Shown: piece by piece, positions 1 to 4,594 of the stretch
Layout of the letters: every line of letters starts with the position of its first letter
How positions within the stretch are numbered: position 1 is the first letter of the stretch
Assembly: GCA_003222755.1 (NCBI GenBank)
Contig: QHXA01000021.1
Span: 1 to 5,118 of the forward strand
Direction: 5' to 3'
DNA length: 5,118 nucleotides
Source of the DNA: Acidobacteriota bacterium
GTDB lineage: Bacteria > Acidobacteriota > Terriglobia > 20CM-2-55-15
The notes under the pieces: model-generated
What the model saw: only the letters and a program-made list of their open reading frames with translations
Databases searched by the model: none
What the model was told of the DNA's origin: nothing
Program-made: the position numbers and the translations under genes

Positions 1-126
1 CGCCAGGCCCCTGACGGGGCGGTAAGGATTGCCAGTGGGTCCTTGGGCGAAGGGGACCACGCCAGCAGCCAGGAACACTGCGACGCCCCACAATGCCATC
101 CATCCAATTCGACTTACTTTCGACAT
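1..126 (-). CDS. Secreted protein, N-terminal fragment (gene runs off the left edge)
   Basis: Reading the minus strand from the ATG at 126 gives 42 uninterrupted codons to the window edge. The product starts MSKVSRIGWMALW and has a classical signal peptide: basic n-region (K3, R6), hydrophobic core about residues 8-24, and likely cleavage after A26 (VVPFA|QGP). The mature start reads GPTGNPYRPVRGLA. A Shine-Dalgarno sequence GAGGTG (136-131) lies just upstream, supporting this start. From memory, 'NPYRPV.GLA' resembles the start of secreted proteins from Acidobacteriota annotated as NHL-repeat or six-bladed beta-propeller proteins; that family call is tentative because only the N-terminus is visible. 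The gene is divergent from apbE, and a candidate promoter lies at 195-223. The open frame, ribosome binding site and signal peptide together make it a real gene with good confidence; its function is open. Confidence 0.72.
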   Translation of the reverse strand, partial: MSKVSRIGWMALWGVAVFLAAGVVPFAQGPTGNPYRPVRGLA

Positions 127-145
127 CACACACCTCGGTAGAACA

Positions 146-158
146 AGCGCAGTGCGCT
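146..158. repeat. Short perfect inverted repeat in the divergent intergenic region
   Basis: AGCGCA-G-TGCGCT is a perfect 6+6 inverted repeat around one central base. It lies between the divergent left-edge gene (start 126) and apbE (start 244). In RNA it could form a 5-bp GC-rich stem with a three-base loop, in the leader of the minus-strand gene shortly upstream of its ribosome binding site. It could equally be a dimeric regulator's operator. No U-run follows it in the sense that would make a terminator for a known gene. The dyad is certain; its role is not. Confidence 0.35.
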
Positions 159-194
159 AAAAATTGTCGTTCGGGAACACTGAAAATTGTGGGC

Positions 195-223
195 ATCGTA
201 CTCCGACTCGGTTTCTGCGGCAA
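195..223 (-). promoter_or_regulatory. Candidate sigma-70-type promoter for the left-edge secreted gene
   Basis: On the minus strand, TTGCCG (223-218) is separated by exactly 17 bases from TACGAT (200-195). Each box matches the sigma-70 consensus at 4 of 6 positions. Transcription would start near 188, leaving a leader of about 60 bases before the ATG at 126. The leader contains the inverted repeat at 146-158. The same -35 hexamer with the same spacing recurs at 3383-3411. This is a sequence match only. Confidence 0.4.
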
Positions 224-243
224 ATGAAACAACGGTGACCGAT

Positions 244-1350
244 ATGAATCTAAAATGCGCTCGCGTGATATGCTCGGCCGCCAAGATGATCGATGTCTGG
301 CGGAACATCGTGCGATTCATTGGAGCCACCTGCCTGCTTGTTACCGTCGTCTCGGCCGTCGGCTGCAGCAACACCTCCGGGTCATCGGGCCCGCAGCTGG
401 TTGAACGCTCCCACGCGTCGATGGGAAGTGAGCTACGGCTGACGGCCTGGACGGCCGATCAAGCCGGAGCCGCTGCCGCGTTTGAGGCCATCTTCCGCGA
501 ATTCGATCGTCTTGAAGGATTGTTGAGCACATGGCGGGACGGTAGTGACATTCAACGACTGAATGCGGCCGCCGGCAAGCATCCCGTTCCGGTGGGAACT
601 GAGCTTCGTGAAATACTGCGAACTGCGCGACAAGTGAGCGACTGGACGGGCGGGAAATTCGACGTAACGTTCGGTGTGATGTCGGGCATCTGGAAATTCG
701 ATTATCAAAACCAGGACGGCACGATTCCGGATCACAATGAAGTTGTGCGCCGGCGAAGCTTCATCGATTATCGGGAACTGGAAGTGGACGAACGAGCCGG
801 TACAGCCTTCCTCCGCCGCGAAGGCATGGTTGCGAACCTCGGAGGTATAGGCAAAGGCTATGCGGTGGATCACGCTCGGGTCATGCTTCGTGAGCGGGGC
901 GTTCGCGATTTCATGATTCAGTTCGGCGGGGACATGTACGCAGCGGGACGCCGGGGCGATCGGCCGTGGCGGCTCGGTATCCAGGATCCACGTGGACCCG
1001 CGAATCGCATCTTTGCGGCGATGGATGTCTCAGATAGCACGTTCAGCACATCCGGCGATTACGAGCGATTCTTCGTAAAGGACGGACGCCGTTACCATCA
1101 CATTCTTGATCCGGCTACTGGCGAACCGGCCGTCGGATGCCGTAGCGTAACAATTATGACTAGCAGCGCGACGGTTGCCGACGGGCTTTCGACCGGAGTG
1201 TTCATTCTGGGACCGGAAGCAGGCATGACGCTTATCGAACGGCTGCCCGGCGTGGAAGGAGTGATCGTCGGCGCAAACAACGAGGTGCTCGTATCATCGG
1301 GCCTTCAGGGACACCTGATGCTGCTGGCGTCGCCGACAGACGCACCTTAA
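244..1350 (+). CDS. apbE: FAD:protein FMN transferase (ApbE family), lipoprotein
   Basis: ApbE uses FAD to attach FMN by a phosphoester bond to Thr/Ser of extracytosolic flavoproteins (NqrB/C, RnfG/D, NosR-type), with Mg2+. Family blocks are all present and in order (368-aa numbering): MGSEL 60-64, the STWRDGSDIQRLN region 95-107, FDVTFG 139-144, NLGGIGKGYAVD 198-209, FGGD 227-230, TSGDY 269-273, HHILDPATGEP 285-295, and SATVADGLST 308-317 with D313 and T317 as likely Mg2+ ligands. Length is normal for the family and nothing catalytic looks lost. The N-terminus is hydrophobic and ends in a lipobox-like AVGC (C41), so it is probably a lipoprotein on the outer face of the inner membrane. The chosen ATG follows GGTGA by five bases. 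ATG at 286 would give a more usual 26-residue signal peptide but lacks a clear ribosome site; TTG at 187 is unlikely. The next gene begins 10 bases after the stop. The probable substrate is the FMN-binding protein at 2832-3359. Confidence 0.95.
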   Translation: MNLKCARVICSAAKMIDVWRNIVRFIGATCLLVTVVSAVGCSNTSGSSGPQLVERSHASMGSELRLTAWTADQAGAAAAFEAIFREFDRLEGLLSTWRDGSDIQRLNAAAGKHPVPVGTELREILRTARQVSDWTGGKFDVTFGVMSGIWKFDYQNQDGTIPDHNEVVRRRSFIDYRELEVDERAGTAFLRREGMVANLGGIGKGYAVDHARVMLRERGVRDFMIQFGGDMYAAGRRGDRPWRLGIQDPRGPANRIFAAMDVSDSTFSTSGDYERFFVKDGRRYHHILDPATGEPAVGCRSVTIMTSSATVADGLSTGVFILGPEAGMTLIERLPGVEGVIVGANNEVLVSSGLQGHLMLLASPTDAP

Positions 1351-1360
1351 GGGAGCAAGT

Positions 1361-1837
1361 ATGTCCATTAATACGATCCTCGCGGCGTTCACGCTTGGCG
1401 GGGCTTTGCTTTTGTTGCCCTCTTCGTTTGGCGCGCAAGATGCCGTAAAGGGAAAGCTTGCGACGGCTAAGAACATGAAGTGCACCTTCCCGCTTGTTGC
1501 GATAGGCACGTGGGCCGGCGAGCAACCGAAGGCTGAGATGAAACCCGCCAAACTTGTGTTGCAGTTCGAAGACATCAACGCTGATGAAGGGACGGCCCGG
1601 CTGGAGGGTAGTGTTGGCGGGACGTATGACATCATTGTGCGTTACGCCGGAGGATACTTACACTTCATCCAATCGTTTCTGGACGGGCCTCTCTACACGA
1701 CAACCGTTCTCGAAAAACAAACCAGCAGTGGAAAGCTGAAGGCAATGCACTCCAGGCACGAGTACACGGACTTCGCGCTGCCTGGATTTACGTCGAGCCC
1801 CGAGCAGTATTACGGCGAATGCGAGATCCTCAAGTAG
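1361..1837 (+). CDS. Conserved-looking secreted protein of unknown function, in operon with apbE
   Basis: This is a 158-residue product with an N-terminal signal peptide: hydrophobic core about residues 5-20 and probable cleavage after A25 (SSFGA|QD). The mature part is about 130 residues, likely all-beta by its alternating polar/hydrophobic pattern. It has just two cysteines, C41 (KNMKCTF) near the start and C154 (YGECE) near the end, placed as if to close the domain with a disulfide. Notable segments are GGTYDIIVRYAGGYLHFIQSF in the middle and SRHEYTDF and SSPEQYYGEC near the C-terminus. I have an impression of similar uncharacterised secreted proteins in Acidobacteriota, but no named domain. 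The start is well set: ATG preceded by GGGAG at six bases. The 10-base gap after apbE indicates one transcript. It lacks an FMN attachment motif and any CxxCH haem site, so it is not an obvious electron carrier. An accessory role to the ApbE/flavin module is inference from position alone. Confidence 0.85.
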   Translation: MSINTILAAFTLGGALLLLPSSFGAQDAVKGKLATAKNMKCTFPLVAIGTWAGEQPKAEMKPAKLVLQFEDINADEGTARLEGSVGGTYDIIVRYAGGYLHFIQSFLDGPLYTTTVLEKQTSSGKLKAMHSRHEYTDFALPGFTSSPEQYYGECEILK

Positions 1838-1878
1838 AGCGTACGCTGCGCTGCTCTCGGGTCTATTACGCCACAACG

Positions 1879-2835
1879 TCACGATCGCGACATCACGGGT
1901 GGTCGTGCACCGCTTTTCTTCCTGATGATCCGCCAATGCGGGCACTTCTGCTTGTCCATGTACAGGCGCTCGCAATCATCGCAGCGGACGCACTCACTGG
2001 CCACGATTTTAGGTCCGCGAATCGCTCCCCACTCGCATGCCTTCTCGCAGATCTTACATGTATTGCATTCAGACCAGCGCTTGATGCGAAAAACAGTCAG
2101 ATTCGAGAGTAGTCCAAGAAATGCGCCAACCGGACAGAGGAAGCGGCAATACAGATTCCTGACGAAAACCGTCGCGACGAGCAACACGCCCAGACCTATC
2201 CACATCCCGGTCGAGGCTTGGAGTGAGAACATCCAGAACGGTTCGACATATCTGTAGATCGAAAGGTTCTTGGTGACGAGATAATACAGGACTGTCGCCC
2301 CAAGCAGACCATACTTGATGTAGGCCGCTCGTTGATCGATCCGGCGTGGCACCTCCAAGCGGAGCCTGGCGGGGACGATCTTATCGAGAAGCTGAGTCAT
2401 CGAACCGAAGGCACAGATGCGACCGCAATACAAGCGGCCCCATAAGACGGTGGTCACCACTGTGAAGATCGCAAATAGGTACCAGACCATGTTGTGCCTG
2501 AACACCGGCAGGTTCCACTGCGTCAGCGCGAAGATGTTTACGATTGTGATCAGTTGGCTTCGCGCGAACCCGAGGTAGACGACGGCAGCTCCCATCGTGA
2601 TCCACTTCAACCGCTCACTCTTCTTGAAGAAGCCAACCAGCGCGAACGTGGCGAAGCCGGCGAACATCGCGAGATCGAGAGCCTGATCTTTGAAGTCCTC
2701 GGTCCAACTTGCGACAGCCTGGTCCTCATCGGCGAAATTCCACCCATCTTTTGAGGCTTGAGCATGGACCGCCTGCGCGAACGCAAACGTCAATAGAACA
2801 GCGCTAATCAGCAGTAGCGGGAGATGATGTTTCAC
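1879..2835 (-). CDS. Membrane 4Fe-4S protein, equivalent to the C-terminal half of NosR/PceC-type proteins
   Basis: The 318-residue product likely moves electrons between cytoplasmic Fe-S clusters and a periplasmic flavin. An N-terminal signal peptide or anchor (5-22, HAQA near 24-27) is followed by about five membrane helices: 52-70, 79-104, 115-132, 172-189 and 211-226. Positive loops (71-78, 134-170, 226-254) place both CxxxC loops and the C-terminus in the cytoplasm. Conserved sites are YCGRICAFGS (C137, C141), YCRFLCPVGA (C230, C234), CNTCKICEKAC (C257, C260, C263, C267) and CVRCDDC with a distal CP (C282, C285, C288, C298). The last stretch, CVRCDDCERLYMDKQKCP, closely resembles the NosR C-terminus. 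The first loop has CAFG where CPFG is usual. The start is GTG at 2835, whose last two bases belong to the upstream gene's TGA stop, implying translational coupling. The frame stays open upstream to 3411, but that extension is a shadow of the FMN gene. NapH-like ferredoxin is the alternative name. Confidence 0.9.
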   Translation of the reverse strand: MKHHLPLLLISAVLLTFAFAQAVHAQASKDGWNFADEDQAVASWTEDFKDQALDLAMFAGFATFALVGFFKKSERLKWITMGAAVVYLGFARSQLITIVNIFALTQWNLPVFRHNMVWYLFAIFTVVTTVLWGRLYCGRICAFGSMTQLLDKIVPARLRLEVPRRIDQRAAYIKYGLLGATVLYYLVTKNLSIYRYVEPFWMFSLQASTGMWIGLGVLLVATVFVRNLYCRFLCPVGAFLGLLSNLTVFRIKRWSECNTCKICEKACEWGAIRGPKIVASECVRCDDCERLYMDKQKCPHWRIIRKKSGARPPVMSRS

Positions 2836-3359
2836 TTGCCTGTCCCCGGCGGAGTAAGCAGCGCCCGCGCGATACGCCGTGCGCCGTTTCTGATGGCGCG
2901 TGCCGAACTGTTGATGGAGATCGATGCACGAGAGACCGCGTCCACATCCGCGCCGACCTTGAACGGGTCGCCGATATTCTTGCCTTTGAACTGCTGAGCG
3001 AATTGCGGAAGATCGACAGAAAAATAGCCGTACGGTTCGTGGTGTTCGGTGACGAGGATCCCCGTTAAGCGGGCGTTCGTATCCACGCCCACCAGTATTT
3101 TGATCGGGCCGTCGTATCCGCGCTCCAATGGCTCCAACTCTGTCGTCCAGAATATATATCCCGCAATGGTCTGAGAGCTGGGACTGCCGGTGTACGCGAT
3201 GAAGTGGGGCAGCGGCCGCGATTGCTTTGGCGAAAACGCCGTGGCACCGGGAAAGACCTTCTTGAGCTGCGCCTCGACGGTCCGGTCGAGAGTTGTCTGG
3301 CCAATGGCAACAGGCAACATCACTACCGCTATAAGCAGCACAAAACTCGCATTCCGCAT
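2832..3359 (-). CDS. Secreted FMN-binding-domain protein (NosR N-terminal / RnfG-like), predicted ApbE substrate
   Basis: The 175-residue product has a clear signal peptide (MRNASFVLLIAVVMLPVAIG, cleavage near G20/Q21), so it acts in the periplasm. The mature part fits a single FMN-binding domain: a strand-rich region with GYDGPIKILVGVD (81-93), then ITGILVTEHHEPYGYF-like segment 99-113 whose HHEP (106-109) recalls NosR rather than RnfG, then the cofactor-attachment region DAVSRAS (140-146) and a helical tail, SSARAIRNGARRIARAL. In the family, FMN is joined to the last residue of an S-G-A-T motif; here glycine is replaced by arginine and threonine by serine (S146, codon TCG at 2924-2922). The start is firm: ATG at 3359 with AGGGGA five bases upstream, and a promoter at 3383-3411. 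The stop overlaps the GTG start of the 4Fe-4S gene. Together the two genes equal one NosR-type protein split at the periplasm/membrane boundary. Covalent flavinylation by the neighbouring ApbE is inference. Confidence 0.88.
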   Translation of the reverse strand: MRNASFVLLIAVVMLPVAIGQTTLDRTVEAQLKKVFPGATAFSPKQSRPLPHFIAYTGSPSSQTIAGYIFWTTELEPLERGYDGPIKILVGVDTNARLTGILVTEHHEPYGYFSVDLPQFAQQFKGKNIGDPFKVGADVDAVSRASISINSSARAIRNGARRIARALLTPPGTGK

Positions 3360-3382
3360 TCAAGTCCCCTGTGAGGCCGCTG

Positions 3383-3411
3383 ATTGTATCGTCATCGTGG
3401 CACGCCGGCAA
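3383..3411 (-). promoter_or_regulatory. Candidate sigma-70-type promoter of the FMN-binding / 4Fe-4S operon
   Basis: On the minus strand, TTGCCG (3411-3406) is followed after exactly 17 bases by TACAAT (3388-3383), which matches the -10 consensus at 5 of 6 positions. Transcription would begin near 3376, leaving a leader of under 20 bases that holds the AGGGGA ribosome site. The -35 box abuts the CAAC/GTTG inverted repeats at 3409-3428. It is the best promoter match in the window, and the spacing to a well-defined start supports it. Confidence 0.55.
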
Positions 3412-3428
3412 CGACGTTGAATGTCAAC
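3409..3428. repeat. Interleaved CAAC/GTTG inverted repeats at the operon promoter
   Basis: Two perfect short dyads share a half-site: CAACG-A-CGTTG (3409-3419) and GTTGA-ATG-TCAAC (3416-3428). They overlap the upstream edge of the -35 box of the minus-strand operon and lie in the gap between it and the divergent SH3 gene. The arrangement would suit a transcription factor acting at the -35 region. The repeats are directly visible; operator function is inferred. Confidence 0.35.
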
Positions 3429-3493
3429 TGGGCGGAGCCAGCCGGCCGCGTAGCACCTGTGGACCATATCAAACCGGCAACGGCAGCGTTATT

Positions 3494-4054
3494 GTGAAGC
3501 ACGTGAATTCTTGGCAACGATCTCAGGCACTGCGGCGTCTTCTTCTAATCCTTACTGCAGTTTGTGTTGTCGGAATGATTGCCGTTGTGTGGAGGAATCC
3601 TGAAGTACGTGACCGCATCTCCGATGCGATTATGGGGCGAACGGAGAATCAGCCCTCTTCGCTTGCGGCGTCCCCAGTAGAAGAGCCCGCTAAACCACCA
3701 GCGGCAAAGAAAGCCAAGAACCCAGTCCGGCGTTCACTGAATCCGCCAGACCAGGCGGTCGACATTACTCAGCCTATTGCTGTTGAGGCTTTGCCGCCTG
3801 AGCAGCCGTCCCCCGTCCCAGCAGATCCATCGCACGCAAATGTCAAAAGCGATTCTGCAGCCGCGTATTCTTTCAATTCCTCACGGAGCCCGATCGTGCA
3901 TATGCTCAAGAAGGGCGATACGGTTCAGACCACTCTCGAACTCATCGATTCTGAAGGTCGCTGGAGTCTGATCCGGACGCCAGACTTGAAACGCTCCGCA
4001 TTTGTGCGGAGCGAAGACCTCGAACGCGCTTCAGCAGATACTACCCAACCGTAG
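3494..4054 (+). CDS. Single-pass membrane protein with C-terminal SH3-like domain
   Basis: From the GTG at 3494 the product is 186 residues: a basic n-region with RSQALRR (9-15), one membrane helix (16-33), a charged juxtamembrane stretch, a long low-complexity linker rich in Pro, Ala and Lys (about 50-115, with PAKPPAAKKAKNP and PPEQPSPVPADP), and a C-terminal domain (about 115-177). That last domain fits a bacterial SH3 fold: SFNSSRSPIVHMLKKGDTV, then GRWSLIRT, then a closing SAFVRSEDLE. Such domains usually bind peptidoglycan or peptides; here it would sit in the periplasm, with the linker spanning out from the inner membrane. The start is uncertain: GTG at 3494 and GTG at 3503 both lack a clear Shine-Dalgarno, and the open frame continues to a GTG at 3371 that would overlap the divergent operon's leader and promoter. 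The gene is divergent from the FMN/4Fe-4S operon. A perfect hairpin lies in its last codons (3992-4013). Function beyond the domain is unknown. Confidence 0.75.
   Translation: MKHVNSWQRSQALRRLLLILTAVCVVGMIAVVWRNPEVRDRISDAIMGRTENQPSSLAASPVEEPAKPPAAKKAKNPVRRSLNPPDQAVDITQPIAVEALPPEQPSPVPADPSHANVKSDSAAAYSFNSSRSPIVHMLKKGDTVQTTLELIDSEGRWSLIRTPDLKRSAFVRSEDLERASADTTQP
3992..4013 (+). repeat. Perfect 9-bp stem-loop within the 3' end of the SH3 gene
   Basis: CGCTCCGCA (3992-4000), loop TTTG (4001-4004) and TGCGGAGCG (4005-4013) form an uninterrupted GC-rich 9-bp hairpin with a four-base loop. It ends about 40 bases before the stop and encodes part of the SH3 domain (RSAFVRSE). No U-run follows, so it is not a standard intrinsic terminator. 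It may affect mRNA stability or attenuate read-through, or it may be incidental to the repeated Arg-Ser codons. Confidence 0.5.
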
Positions 4055-4070
4055 GCGGATTCCGCGGACA

Positions 4071-4099
4071 TTGACAACCATTAACAGTGCGGCGAATAT
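4071..4099 (+). promoter_or_regulatory. Weak candidate promoter for the DUF6152 / PDLSGxW pair
   Basis: A perfect TTGACA (4071-4076) lies in the 119-base gap before the DUF6152 gene. At 17-base spacing the -10 would be GAATAT (4094-4099), a poor match. The better box TATAAG (4097-4102) sits at 20 bases, which is too far for typical sigma-70. Either promoter would leave a leader of roughly 65-70 bases. The perfect -35 and AT-rich -10 region in an otherwise GC-rich gap are the reasons for noting it. Confidence 0.3.
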
Positions 4100-4173
4100 A
4101 AGGCACAGTATTCCCATTCAGCGTATGTGCAGTCCTGTTCACCCGACAGATTCGGATTTTGATGGAGGTTTCC

Positions 4174-4584
4174 ATGAAAGCGCCTAAGGTTCTTGGCGCC
4201 GCAGCGATCACAGCTGGCTTACTGCTGCTGGCGCTTCCCTGCTTTGCGCATCACTCATTCGCGGCGGAATTTGATGCAAACAACTGCAGAGAGTTTACCG
4301 GCATACTCACTAAAATCGACTGGCAGAACCCCCATGGGTATTTCTACCTCGACATTAAGGATTCCGGTGGAAAGGTGGAGTCTTGGTCGTTTCAGACGTA
4401 TGCGCTCATCACTCTAAAGAGAGCCGGTGTCGATAGACAATTCTTCGTCGATAACATCGGCAAAGAAATATGGGTGAAAGGATGTCTCGCCAAGAATGGC
4501 AGGACCAATTATGCAGCTGCCGGATTACTCAAGGCTCCGGATGGCGTTCTGCGGCAGATGGGCCAACTTCAAGACGAGCGTTAG
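4174..4584 (+). CDS. DUF6152 family secreted protein
   Basis: The 136-residue product has a signal peptide (MKAPKVLGAAAITAGLLLLA, cleavage predicted after A25 in PCFA|HHSF). The mature protein begins HHSFAAEFD, then has FTGILTKIDWQNPHGYFYLDIKD (41-63), GKVESWSFQ (66-74), a segment on LKRAGVDRQFF, and GKEIWVKGCLAKNGRTNYAAAG (96-117). The HHSFAAEFD start, the W.NPH motif (50-54) and the 'V.GC.AK.G' block are what I associate with DUF6152, a family of unknown function; the length is typical. C38 and C104 could pair as a disulfide. The start is firm: ATG at 4174 with GGAGG (4164-4168) five bases upstream. The in-frame TTG/ATG at 4159/4162 lie on the ribosome site itself and are rejected. The next gene starts 10 bases after the stop, so the two are co-transcribed. 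Confidence 0.88.
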   Translation: MKAPKVLGAAAITAGLLLLALPCFAHHSFAAEFDANNCREFTGILTKIDWQNPHGYFYLDIKDSGGKVESWSFQTYALITLKRAGVDRQFFVDNIGKEIWVKGCLAKNGRTNYAAAGLLKAPDGVLRQMGQLQDER

Positions 4585-4594
4585 GAGCAGCGAA

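Noticed and set aside
187..243. TTG start at 187 for apbE
   Set aside because: It adds a polar stretch ahead of the lipoprotein signal and has no ribosome site; ATG at 244 follows GGTGA, and ATG at 286 is the only serious alternative.
433..873. Minus-strand open frame opposite apbE (146 codons)
   Set aside because: Lies entirely inside a clear ApbE gene, with no signal peptide, recognisable domain or convincing ribosome site.
1838..1878. Terminator between the converging genes, including the AGCGTACGCT palindrome at 1838-1847
   Set aside because: The palindrome has no loop and no U-run follows on either strand; no convincing intrinsic terminator is visible in these 41 bases.
1879..3359. Naming the pair nosR, implying nitrous oxide respiration
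   Set aside because: No nosZ or other nos gene is in the window, and PceC- and NapH-type relatives share the same architecture.
2836..3411. Upstream extension of the 4Fe-4S frame giving a 510-residue protein
   Set aside because: The extension overlaps the whole FMN-binding gene in another frame, has Cys/His/Arg-rich non-domain sequence, and the real protein has its own signal peptide starting at the GTG at 2835.
3371..3493. GTG at 3371 as start of the SH3 protein
   Set aside because: It would lie within the leader and promoter of the divergent operon; the extra 41 residues show no domain and would bury the membrane helix far from the N-terminus.
4097..4102. TATAAG as the -10 box paired with TTGACA at 4071
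   Set aside because: The 20-base spacing is outside the usual range; kept only as part of a low-confidence promoter region.
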